Part shown: piece by piece, positions 1-7,100 of the stretch
Layout: the number at the start of each line of letters is the position of its first letter
How positions within the stretch are numbered: the first letter of the stretch is position 1
Origin: Nonomuraea sp. SBT364
Lineage (GTDB): Bacteria; Actinomycetota; Actinomycetes; Streptosporangiales; Streptosporangiaceae
Length of the DNA: 45,449 nt
Assembly (NCBI RefSeq): GCF_001083785.1
Contig: NZ_LAVL01000063.1
Location: forward strand, 1-45,449
Reading direction: 5' to 3'
Position numbers and translations under genes: made by a program
Notes under the pieces: generated by a model
Seen by the model: only the letters and a program-made list of their open reading frames with translations
The model's database searches: none
Told to the model about the DNA's origin: nothing

Positions 1-110
1 GGAGTCGGAAGAACCGAGCCGAGCCGGAAAAGCGCGATGATGCCCAGCGTGAAGAGCAACTTCTTGCGCAGGTCCGGCGTCCGGAACGCCCGGGTAAACG
101 CGGTCAGCAC
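1..110 (-). CDS. secY: Protein translocase subunit SecY, N-terminal part (gene runs off the window)
   Basis: The first 36 codons of a gene read leftwards from GTG at 110. They give LTAFTRAFRTPDLRKKLLFT and then a hydrophobic stretch (LGIIALFRLGSVLP). The N-terminal cytoplasmic RAFRTPDLRKK motif leading into transmembrane helix 1 is characteristic of actinobacterial SecY, the channel subunit of the Sec export machinery in the cell membrane. AGGAGG lies four bases before the GTG, which fixes the start. In most actinobacteria secY follows rplO in the spc ribosomal operon. Here the upstream neighbour is a phosphotransferase, so this is an orphan or duplicated secY, or a displaced locus. Only the first helix can be seen, so completeness cannot be judged. 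Confidence 0.85.
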   Translation of the reverse strand, partial: MLTAFTRAFRTPDLRKKLLFTLGIIALFRLGSVLPT

Positions 111-273
111 GGTCCCTCCTGCGCGTCTCTGATGCTGCTGGTCTGAACCGACACCCCATCTTTTCTAGCCAACGTTTCCGGTCCCGCTCGGCAGATCGCC
201 CGCCAGTCATCGACGGAATCCTGCCAATCGCCCGTCCGGGCCGGAGTGGACGCTCTCCGGGATCGCCTGCGGG

Positions 274-1194
274 CTAGGCATTCGCTCGGCGCAGGCGTCC
301 GGCCGCCTGTGCCCGCAGCGCATCGCCGCCCGCCGGGGAGCCACCGCACAGTGCCATCTCCCGGGCGTTGTACGCAGCCATCCACACGCCCGCCGCCCAC
401 GCGATCTCCAGCTCCGAGGGCGTGAACCAGCGTCCCCGAAAGCCCTGATAGGCCGCCAGGAACACTTCGGAGCTTTCGATCGGGGCCAGCGCCGGCGGCC
501 CGGCACTGGCGAACGACCCGCTCGCCGCTCCCACCAGCGCCGCCTCCGGCTGCCACGCCAGGCTGTCCCAGTCGTGCACCGCCCACACCTGCCGCCCCCG
601 CCATCGCAGGTTCTGCGCCTCGAAGTCGGCATGGCCGAGCACGCACGGCAGACCGCCGGCTAGCAGCCGCCCCCGGGCCCGCTCAGCCGCCTCGACGATG
701 TGCCGGGGCACGACACTCTGGTCCAGGCGGTCGAGGAAGTCGATCGCCGGCCACGTCCCGGCACCGGTCTCCTCCCAGCGCACCCAGGGCGGGTTCGGCA
801 GCGGCGGCGCGACGGTCACGCCGGCGAGTTCGGCCATCAGCCGAGCGAAAACCTCCGCGCAACGCACCGCCATGTCCGGCGAGTCCCCGTGCAGCACCTC
901 GCCGCCGGGCCGGTATTCCTCAGCGTGCACGGCCAGCGCACCGACACCGGCCACCGGCGTCAGCGGCCGGGGACAGGGAAATGCGCGCTCGGCCAGCCGG
1001 GCCTGCGCCGCGACGCACGACGCCGCCCGGCCGTCGTCGGCACGCGCCTTGACCACCACGTCCCGGCCACCGGCCAACCGCAGACCGAACACTGCCGAGA
1101 CCTGCTGCGACCGGAACAACACATCGGCGGGTTCGCCGCCCAGATGGTCAAGGCACCAAGCCGGCAACCACTCAGGCAACTCGTCCAGCGACAC
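274..1194 (-). CDS. Aminoglycoside phosphotransferase (APH) family kinase, 5' end interrupted by an IS
   Basis: A protein of about 306 residues. It shows the APH/choline-kinase catalytic loop HADFEAQN (H-x-D-x4-N) and the downstream HDWDS metal-binding motif, in the usual order and spacing. These enzymes transfer phosphate from ATP to a hydroxyl of a small molecule; the substrate here is unknown and need not be an antibiotic. The GTG start at 1194 lies inside the 8-bp target duplication of the neighbouring insertion element. If the element (1199-2295) and one copy of the duplication are removed, the frame continues without a stop to an ATG at 2353, adding about 18 codons (MSTPLPSAG and onward to the present GTG). 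The native start was therefore probably separated by the insertion, and the gene is now either silent or driven from inside the element. The kinase core is intact. Confidence 0.8.
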   Translation of the reverse strand: MSLDELPEWLPAWCLDHLGGEPADVLFRSQQVSAVFGLRLAGGRDVVVKARADDGRAASCVAAQARLAERAFPCPRPLTPVAGVGALAVHAEEYRPGGEVLHGDSPDMAVRCAEVFARLMAELAGVTVAPPLPNPPWVRWEETGAGTWPAIDFLDRLDQSVVPRHIVEAAERARGRLLAGGLPCVLGHADFEAQNLRWRGRQVWAVHDWDSLAWQPEAALVGAASGSFASAGPPALAPIESSEVFLAAYQGFRGRWFTPSELEIAWAAGVWMAAYNAREMALCGGSPAGGDALRAQAAGRLRRANA

Positions 1195-1198
1195 CCTC

Positions 1199-2295
1199 GG
1201 TTGCGTCCACGGGAGTGGTGTACGAGTTTGACCTGGTCAAGAGGCGTGGCGTCGTGAAATGGTGACGGCCATCGCGTGATCCTTCGAAGGCGCAAACCCA
1301 AGATCGAAGGAGGCACGTGATGGCCGCGGACAACAGTGTGACGCCCGGGCAGTGGCTGGCGAAGCAGATCGAGACCGGGGACCCCGACTTGTTGCGATCC
1401 ATGGTGAAGACCATGGCCGAGTCGTTGATGTCGGCCGAGGCCGACAGCCTGTGCGGGGCAGGCTACGGCGAGCGCAGCGAGGAGCGGACCAACCGGCGCA
1501 ACGGCTACCGCACCCGCGACTGGGACACCCGCGCGGGATCGATCGAGCTGGCCATCCCGAAACTGCGCTCGGGCTCGTACTTCCCCGACTGGCTGCTGGA
1601 ACGCCGGCGGCGGGCCGAGCAGGCGCTGATCAGCGTCGTGGCCACCAGCTACCTGCTGGGCGTCTCGACCCGCCGCGTCGACAAGCTGATCGAGCAACTC
1701 GGCATCAAGCACATCTCCAAAAGCCAGGTCTCGCAGATGGCCAAGACGCTGGACGCCCAGGTCGAAGCCTTCCGCACCCGCGCTCTCGACGCCGGCCCGT
1801 ACACGTTCGTGTGGCTGGACGCGCTGACGCAGAAGGTGCGTGAGGGCGGCCGGATCATCAACGTGCACGTGCTGGTGGCGACCGGCGTCAATGCCGACGG
1901 CCGACGCGAGATTCTCGGCCTGCAGGTCACCAGCGCCGAAGATGGCGCGGGCTGGCTGGCCTTCCTGCGCGACCTGGTCGCCCGTGGCTTGTCCGGAGTG
2001 CAACTGGTCATCTCCGACTGCCACGCCGGCCTGGTGGCCGCGATCGGCGCCACGCTGGCGGGCGCCTGCTGGCAAAGATGTCGTAGCCACTACCTGCGAA
2101 ATCTCCTGACCTGCGTCAGCAAGTCCGCGCAGCCCTTCGTGGCCACCCTCGTGCGCACCATCTTCGACCAGCCCGACGCAGTGATCGGCAGCGACACACC
2201 CACCCAGAACTCGCTCCCGCAGACACTCACCGCTTAACCTGCAGAAACAGGATCACGCGAAGATCGATTCATACACCACGTCCGTGGACGTGACC
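1199..2295 (+). mobile_element. IS256-family insertion sequence with terminal inverted repeats and 8-bp target duplication
   Basis: The left end (GGTTGCGTCCACGGGAG, continuing GTGGTGTACG) and the reverse complement of the right end (GGTCACGTCCACGGACG, continuing GTGGTGTATG) agree at 21 of 26 positions. ACACCCTC occurs directly outside both ends (1191-1198 and 2296-2303), giving an 8-bp target duplication as expected for IS256-family transposition. The element is 1097 bp, shorter than the 1.3-1.5 kb usual for the family, because the 3' part of its transposase gene is missing. Both ends are intact, so it could still be moved by a transposase supplied elsewhere. Confidence 0.9.
1320..2237 (+). 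CDS. IS256-family transposase, lacking the C-terminal catalytic region
   Basis: The 305-residue product matches the mutator/IS256 transposase layout: an N-terminal DNA-binding part with RRNGYRTRDWDTRAGSIEL, a LLERRRRAEQAL segment, then the catalytic core with the first aspartate in VWLDALTQK and the second in VISDCHAGL, followed by the WQRCRSHYLRNLL stretch. Family members are about 400-420 residues and carry the third catalytic residue, a glutamate, in an NNPQERLNKE-like motif. Here homology stops after VRTIFDQPDAV and a short unrelated tail ends in TLTA. The last about 110 residues, including that glutamate, are gone, apparently by internal deletion. The protein should not be able to catalyse transposition. 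ATG 1320 is preferred over GTG 1317 because AAGGAGG is better spaced for it. Confidence 0.85.
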   Translation: MAADNSVTPGQWLAKQIETGDPDLLRSMVKTMAESLMSAEADSLCGAGYGERSEERTNRRNGYRTRDWDTRAGSIELAIPKLRSGSYFPDWLLERRRRAEQALISVVATSYLLGVSTRRVDKLIEQLGIKHISKSQVSQMAKTLDAQVEAFRTRALDAGPYTFVWLDALTQKVREGGRIINVHVLVATGVNADGRREILGLQVTSAEDGAGWLAFLRDLVARGLSGVQLVISDCHAGLVAAIGATLAGACWQRCRSHYLRNLLTCVSKSAQPFVATLVRTIFDQPDAVIGSDTPTQNSLPQTLTA

Positions 2296-2303
2296 ACACC
2301 CTC

Positions 2304-2657
2304 AGGACTGTGTCATGGGCGCCGAGCCCGGCGGAAGGGAGGGGTGTGGACATTCAGGCCGCTTCCCGGCCAGGAGCATGGGGGGGCCGACTCTCGCTCG
2401 CAGAGTCAGAGAGAGGCCCAGCAGTCGCCGGGAGCGGGGGTGCCGGACGCCTCGCCAGTCAACGAGAGCAAAGCGCCCGGCATGGGGTGTGACGCATGCA
2501 TCCGGTCACCGAATGCCCGCAGAACCATCCTGGTGCCGCGACGGGAGCGGGCCAAGGGAGTGGACTGCCATCTTCCGCCGTCTTCCTGCCAGCGGACGCG
2601 TCCGCGCAGGCTCGAAATCGAGGGCGGGCGGCGAACTGATGTGGTCACCCGCACGGG
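2304..2657. other. Non-coding stretch holding the original 5' end of the disrupted kinase gene
   Basis: No convincing gene is seen in these 354 bases. The minus strand from ATG 2353 to 2304 is in frame with the kinase gene beyond the insertion element, so it is probably the lost N-terminus of that gene. The rest shows no recognisable coding or structural signal. Confidence 0.5.
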
Positions 2658-3062
2658 TCAGGCTTTGTCGAGGGTGATCCCGAGCTCGACCATGGCGGGC
2701 GAGGGAGGGCCGCCTTCGGAACGTTCGGTTTTCCGGCCCGGGATCCTGGGTGCGAGCGTGCGGGGATCGATGGCCTCCACCGGTGCTCCGGTGGAGTAGA
2801 ACCCCGTCGGCTGCTGATCGCGGTCGTGGGGGGCCAGCCAGAACACCCGCCGGCGGAACGTCCCTGAGGCCGGAGAGCCTTTCGCCCCCGGCCCGAGCAC
2901 CGCGTAGCCGACCATGCGGCCATCTCGGTGGTAGGCGGGCTTGCGGCGGCGGCTCGGCAGCCGGTCGAGGCTCTGGCGGACGTAGTCGAGGTCCTGGATG
3001 TCCTCGAGCCACACCAGCTCGGTCTCGTGCCTGAGGTCGTCGGGATCGATGGAAGCACTCAT
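2658..3062 (-). CDS. Hypothetical protein coupled to the SF3 helicase gene
   Basis: A 134-residue soluble protein starting MSASIDPDDLRHETELVWLE. I do not recognise its family. It is rich in charged residues, has no membrane segment or signal peptide, and contains a central AYHRDGRMVGYAVLGPGAKG stretch that looks like a small beta-rich domain. Its ATG overlaps the stop codon of the upstream helicase gene (ATGA, positions 3062-3059), so the two are almost certainly one transcript with coupled translation. That position suggests an accessory role in replication or maintenance of the plasmid-like element; this is inference from context only. Confidence 0.65.
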   Translation of the reverse strand: MSASIDPDDLRHETELVWLEDIQDLDYVRQSLDRLPSRRRKPAYHRDGRMVGYAVLGPGAKGSPASGTFRRRVFWLAPHDRDQQPTGFYSTGAPVEAIDPRTLAPRIPGRKTERSEGGPPSPAMVELGITLDKA

Positions 3063-4579
3063 CGCGGCAGCCCTTCACCACCGAGCTCGGAGATCAGGCC
3101 GAGCCCGGGATAGAACTTGCGAGAGTTGGACAGGAGCATTTCCTTCGGTGAGGCCATCCCGAGCGTGTCACGTACCCGCGCCGCGAAAGCCCGGGCCGAC
3201 ACCGGGGTGGCTCCTTCACTTCCGCACCAGCGGGTGTAGGCAGTGTAAAGATGCGCTTGCTCAGCACGCAGTGTGGGGGCGAGTTTGCACGCCTCCGCGA
3301 TGAATCGTCCGACCACGTCCTCCGTTGCCTCGTAGGCGTCAGTAGCGAGTCTTACCCGCTGCGGGCCGGACAAGTCCTTTTCGCCGTTCAGATAGCGGCG
3401 GGCTCCGTCGACCAGCCAGGCGAGGATGCCGGCGCCTTCCTCCTGGACGAGGATGCGCGCGAGGTTGTCGATCTTGTGCTCTTCCGCCACGACGCGTTCG
3501 AACGGGATGAGCCGCAGTCGCCTCCAGAACGCGAAACCACCCGTGGTGACCTCGGGCTGGTGGTTGCCGAGCAGCCAGAGGTGGTGGGTGGGGTCGAAGC
3601 TGAAGAAGTCCTGCCGCATCCGGCGGGCCTTGATCTTGTCCCCGCCCGTGAGCAGCTTGACGCGGGCCTCGTCGAAACGGTCGCCCGGTTTGAGCTCCGA
3701 GCACACGACGATGCGGCGCCCATGCAGTTCGGCCAGGTCCGTCGGATGCCCGTCGAAGGTCTTGGCCATGAGGAAGCCCGGCGGGGCCGCGTCGGCGTAG
3801 TCGCCCATGAGCTGAAGCAGCACTTCGACCAGGACCGACTTGCCGTTCTTGCCCTGCCCGTACAGGAACGGCATCACCTGGGCGCCGACGTCACCCGTGA
3901 TCGAGTAGCCCAGGAGGAGATGGAGGAAGTCGATCGTCTGCCGGCCGTCGGCGTCGTCACCGAAGGTGTCCTTGAGGAAGCGATGCCACCGAGGCGTGGG
4001 TGCGGATTCGGGGGCCAGCGTGGTGGATCGCGAGTGCAGATGCGTGGCCGGGTCCGGCGGCGAGATCTGACCGGTGCGGAGGTCTACCACACCTGCCGGC
4101 GTGCACAGCGCGTAGGGGTCGGCGTCGAGCGTCGAGGGCGACAGCACCATGCCTGGCGCGGACTTGGCCTGCGTCAGCAGGGCGTTCATCCCGGTGGTCG
4201 ACAACGCTCGGCGCCGGTGGCGCCGGAGCTCTGCCGAGGTGTGGCGGCCCCGCGTGTCGAACACTGCCAGCTGCTCAGCCATCTCGCCCGCCGCCCACAT
4301 GACGGCGTCGCTCTCGTCCAGCATCCAGCGATGTCCCGCCCACCGGAACCAGCCCATGCCCGGCACATGCCGGAAGTCCCGCCCGTAGAGCCCCACGAAG
4401 AGCTTGGCGTTGCCGCGGTCGGTCAGCGAGTCGGGGAACAGCCCGTTTCCCGAGGCGATGGGCTCCTCTGTCAGGCGTACGCTCGCCGCGGGCTGCTCCG
4501 TGGAGACATCGGACAGATCAAGGATCTGCTGAGCTGCGGCCACCGGGTCGAAGCCCCCCGGGCCGGTTGAGGGGGTCAT
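3059..4579 (-). CDS. Phage/plasmid-type superfamily 3 helicase (D5/P4-like replication protein)
   Basis: A 506-residue protein of the D5-N/P4-primase C-terminal helicase group. Residues about 50-190 are the D5-N-like region (FRHVPGMGWFRWAGHRW; CTPAGVVDLRTG). The SF3 ATPase follows: Walker A GQGKNGKS at 241-248, Walker B in RRIVVCSELKPG near 288-299, and motif C with the sensor asparagine in LWLLGNHQPEV at 334-344. Such enzymes unwind the origin as hexamers during replication of plasmids, phages and satellites. No primase active site is visible in its N-terminus, so priming would need a partner; the primase-like protein at 24102-26354 is a candidate. The 9-bp repeat array lies directly upstream. 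Start ATG 4579 follows a modest AAGGAC site. Confidence 0.85.
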   Translation of the reverse strand: MTPSTGPGGFDPVAAAQQILDLSDVSTEQPAASVRLTEEPIASGNGLFPDSLTDRGNAKLFVGLYGRDFRHVPGMGWFRWAGHRWMLDESDAVMWAAGEMAEQLAVFDTRGRHTSAELRRHRRRALSTTGMNALLTQAKSAPGMVLSPSTLDADPYALCTPAGVVDLRTGQISPPDPATHLHSRSTTLAPESAPTPRWHRFLKDTFGDDADGRQTIDFLHLLLGYSITGDVGAQVMPFLYGQGKNGKSVLVEVLLQLMGDYADAAPPGFLMAKTFDGHPTDLAELHGRRIVVCSELKPGDRFDEARVKLLTGGDKIKARRMRQDFFSFDPTHHLWLLGNHQPEVTTGGFAFWRRLRLIPFERVVAEEHKIDNLARILVQEEGAGILAWLVDGARRYLNGEKDLSGPQRVRLATDAYEATEDVVGRFIAEACKLAPTLRAEQAHLYTAYTRWCGSEGATPVSARAFAARVRDTLGMASPKEMLLSNSRKFYPGLGLISELGGEGLPR

Positions 4580-4829
4580 GGTCGTCCTTGGAGGGGGTTC
4601 GCGCTACGCGGGTCCGCGGTCCCGCGACACACAATGATCTCGGAGTGTCGACGGCTTCGGCGAGGCCCTACCGGCACGGCCGCGGGCCGTGTGTGGGGAG
4701 AGGCGGGTCTGGGATGGTGAGCGTCGTGGCGAAGTCGCTGCGTCACATGATCCCTTCCCGTAGCGGGCTCGGCGGCGGATCGTCTGGACCCGCTGCCTGC
4801 GGATCCATGTCCAATGCTGGTGTACGTGG

Positions 4830-5271
4830 GCGACTGAAGCGACTGAAGCGACCGGGACTCGAAGACGGTAGTACAGACTAGCCGACACCATGGCAGGAGC
4901 GTGGCATGGCGCCTCCGGGACACGGCAGCGACTGAAGTTGAGTCGCTCATGGCGTTGGTGCTTGAGTCGCTGCTGCCGCCATCGAAGGAATGCCTGGTAG
5001 AAGCCTTGTTACAGCCAGGGAGGAGCGACTGAAGCTACTGAGAGTCAGTTCTTATGACGTCGTCAGAGAATCTCTCTAGTGAAGACATATATCCCTACCC
5101 AGCGTCGCTTCGGTCGCTTTCCGAGGGGCGAAGATGGCGTTGACCTGGTGTTTCGGCCAGCGACTCAACAGGCAGCGACTGAAGAGGGCCGGGGAGGCTG
5201 AGTCTCTGGTCGCTGCGTTCTCTATGCGCTGAACATCGGCGCCGGGACGAACAGCGACTCAAGCGACTCAG
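4830..5271. repeat. Array of 9-bp GCGACT(G/C)AA repeats, candidate iteron-type origin
   Basis: GCGACTGAA or GCGACTCAA (last base variable in one copy) occurs at 4830-4838, 4839-4847, 4928-4936, 5025-5033, 5160-5168, 5175-5183, 5254-5262 and 5263-5271, and in inverse orientation (TTGAGTCGC) at 4938-4946 and 4962-4970. Two pairs abut with a 9-base period, and 4927-4947 forms a near-perfect palindrome. Between copies lies a locally AT-rich patch (about 5056-5095, including ACATATATCCC). Repeated short binding sites plus an AT-rich patch upstream of a replicative helicase gene is the usual architecture of an iteron origin or of an autoregulated replication promoter. The flanking 4580-4829 and 5272-5354 hold no supported gene. 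Confidence 0.7.
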
Positions 5272-5354
5272 GCCCCGTATCGGGGCAAACACCTGCGCCC
5301 GCCGCCACCCTCAGCGACGATCACGAAGAGCAACCCCGGTGGTGGCTGGACGAT

Positions 5355-5388
5355 GGGACATAGTCCCCAGACGGCGGGACATGGGCCC
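5355..5388. promoter_or_regulatory. Two DosR/DevR-like boxes upstream of the oxidoreductase gene
   Basis: GGGACATAGTCCC (5355-5367) and GGGACATGGGCCC (5376-5388) are two dyads 21 bp apart, that is two helical turns. They fit the actinobacterial DosR/DevR pattern GGGAC-n3-GNCCC closely and lie 50-83 bp before the start at 5438. Binding by a DevR-type response regulator is inferred; no such regulator is in the window. Confidence 0.5.
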
Positions 5389-5437
5389 GGACCAGCCGTT
5401 CATCTAGCGTGTGCCGCAGCCTACAAGGAGGAACGCG

Positions 5438-6481
5438 ATGAGGATCGCCGTGCATGGGGCTAGCGGTTTCACCGGACGGCTCACAGTGGCCGAAGTGCGC
5501 CGGCGCGGCTTCACCCCGGTGCTGGCCGGCCGGGACGAGGCACGCCTGCGCAAGGTGGCCGCCGAGGTGGGTGCCGCCGCCGCCGAGGTGAGGGTGGCCG
5601 CGCTCGACGACGGCGACGCTCTCGCCGATGTGCTGCGCGACTGCGAGGTCGTGGTCAACTGCGCCGGGCCGTTCGCCGCGCTGGGGGCGCCCGTCATCCG
5701 TGCCGCCATCGCCGCGGGTGTGCCGTACGTGGACACCACCGGCGAGCAGCGCTACATCCGGCGGGTGCTGGAGGAGTTCGGGGCGGCCGCGGCGCGGGCC
5801 GGGGTAGCGGTGGTGCCGGGCATGGCCGATGACGGCGGCCCCGGGGACATGATCGCGCGCCTGGTGGCGGACCGGCTCGGGGCCGACCCGGCCCAGATGG
5901 TGATCGCCGATCTGAGGTCGTCGGAGGGAGCGGCCTCGCGGGGCACCGTGCGGACGATGGCGGCCGTGTTCGCGGAGGGGCCGGTGGAGTACGCGGACGG
6001 TGCCTGGTACCGGGTCACCGATCCGGCGCAACGCCCCCCGCTGGTCATACGGCACGCGGAGGAGGAGGTGCCGGTGTCGGCCTTCGCACTGCCCGGCCTG
6101 GCCACCATCCCGCGGCATGTTCGCGCTGGCCGGGTGCGCAGCGTGATCAGGACGGAGGTCGCCGACCTGATCGCGTCGTTCTCCGAAGACCTGATCGACA
6201 GTGTTCCCGAGGTCCCGGACGAGGAGGACCGCCGCGCCGACCGCTGGCTGATGCTGGCCGAGGCCACGGCTCCCGACGGCCGCCGTGCACGCGGCCGGGT
6301 GACGGGCGCTGACGCGTACGGCGCGACCGCGGTGATCGCCACCGAGGCCGCCCGCCGCCTCGCGGCCGGCGGCGCGCCGGCGGGCGTGCTGGCGCCGGCG
6401 CAGGCTTTCGACGCGGCGGACTTCCTCGGCCATCTGGCCGCCGCCCACGACGTCGATTGGCACGTGGATGCCGTGATGTAA
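5438..6481 (+). CDS. Saccharopine dehydrogenase-like / trans-acting enoyl reductase family oxidoreductase
   Basis: A 347-residue protein. It opens with the Rossmann dinucleotide-binding motif GASGFTGRL at residues 7-15 (MRIAVHGASGFTGRLTVAEV) and continues with VVVNCAGPFAALG and a conserved GVPYVDTTGE segment. This combination is typical of the saccharopine-dehydrogenase-like NAD(P)-binding family that includes the mycobacterial trans-acting enoyl reductases. The substrate cannot be told. The ATG at 5438 has AAGGAGG seven bases upstream, so it is preferred over an upstream in-frame start at 5411. The gene stands alone, convergent with the CGNR regulator gene, and has DosR-like boxes in its promoter region, hinting at induction under low oxygen or redox stress. 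Confidence 0.75.
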   Translation: MRIAVHGASGFTGRLTVAEVRRRGFTPVLAGRDEARLRKVAAEVGAAAAEVRVAALDDGDALADVLRDCEVVVNCAGPFAALGAPVIRAAIAAGVPYVDTTGEQRYIRRVLEEFGAAAARAGVAVVPGMADDGGPGDMIARLVADRLGADPAQMVIADLRSSEGAASRGTVRTMAAVFAEGPVEYADGAWYRVTDPAQRPPLVIRHAEEEVPVSAFALPGLATIPRHVRAGRVRSVIRTEVADLIASFSEDLIDSVPEVPDEEDRRADRWLMLAEATAPDGRRARGRVTGADAYGATAVIATEAARRLAAGGAPAGVLAPAQAFDAADFLGHLAAAHDVDWHVDAVM

Positions 6482-6496
6482 CGGCTGCAGTCGTGA

Positions 6497-7012
6497 TCAC
6501 GGTCGGTGTCGCTGGTTGAACCGGCCCACCTTGGACCGGTTGCCACAGACCTCCATCGAGCACCAGCGGCGACTGCCGTTCTTGCTGACGTCGAGGAACC
6601 ACAGCACGCACTGCGGGTTGGCGCACTTGCGCACCCGCTCCGGCCGCTCGCCCAGCACCCGCACCAGGTCGGCCGCCGCCGTCCAGGCCGCGTGCCACTC
6701 GGGCGCGTCGACCACCACGAGCTCGTACGGCCCCGCCTCGCCCAGGCGCGGCCGCCGGTTGCCGTGGTCGAGCACGGCGTTGAGCCGGTCGGGACCGCCG
6801 CCGCCGAGCAGGGCGCGCATCGCGTCGCGGGCGGCCACGAGCCGCTCGCGTGCCCGCTCGGCGGCGTCCGCACCGGGCAGGTCGTGATCGGCGAGCCAGG
6901 CGCGGACCCCGTCGAGGTCATCGAACTGGTCGATGAGCCTGCCCTGCTCCATCCACACGGTGTCGACCAGGTCCAGCCCCATGGGCTCGCCCCGGAGCGG
7001 CCGGATTCTCAT
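6497..7012 (-). CDS. CGNR zinc-finger (ABATE domain) transcriptional regulator
   Basis: A 171-residue protein. The N-terminal ABATE-type region (GLDLVDTVW, then a helical bundle) is followed by the C-terminal zinc finger CANPQCVLWFLDVSKNG and RRWCSMEVCGNRSK, which contains the family signature CGNR and four cysteines for metal. Such proteins are DNA-binding regulators in actinobacteria, often next to the enzyme gene they control. The gene is divergent from the hydrolase gene at 7101, and the space between holds a repeated 13-bp sequence suitable as its operator. Start ATG 7012. The stop is 16 bases from the stop of the convergent oxidoreductase gene. Confidence 0.85.
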   Translation of the reverse strand: MRIRPLRGEPMGLDLVDTVWMEQGRLIDQFDDLDGVRAWLADHDLPGADAAERARERLVAARDAMRALLGGGGPDRLNAVLDHGNRRPRLGEAGPYELVVVDAPEWHAAWTAAADLVRVLGERPERVRKCANPQCVLWFLDVSKNGSRRWCSMEVCGNRSKVGRFNQRHRP

Positions 7013-7030
7013 ATTAACCCCTGAAGCGCA

Positions 7031-7091
7031 TTTGACCGGTTATCGACCAGCATGCTATCACTTAACCGTCTAAACCACTTTGACCGGTTAT
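7031..7091. promoter_or_regulatory. Pair of identical 13-bp sequences in a divergent promoter region
   Basis: TTTGACCGGTTAT occurs at 7031-7043 and again at 7079-7091, 48 bp apart start to start. The core ACCGGT is palindromic. A related ACTTAACCG sequence lies between (7070-7078). The pair sits between the CGNR regulator (start 7012) and the hydrolase (start 7101), so it is a good candidate operator for both genes. Confidence 0.55.
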
Positions 7092-7100
7092 GAGGATGTT

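Noticed and set aside
2284..2799. Plus-strand open frame of 171 codons after the insertion element
   Set aside because: No domain, arginine/proline/serine-rich as expected of a shadow frame, overlaps the coupled hypothetical gene on the other strand and the lost 5' end of the kinase gene.
3251..4570. Long plus-strand frame (439 codons) opposite the SF3 helicase
   Set aside because: Exact antisense of a gene with clear Walker motifs; long antisense frames are common at high GC.
4567..4950. Open frames within the repeat array on both strands
   Set aside because: Their sequence is dominated by the 9-bp repeats (for example PVASVASVAHV) and shows no family resemblance.
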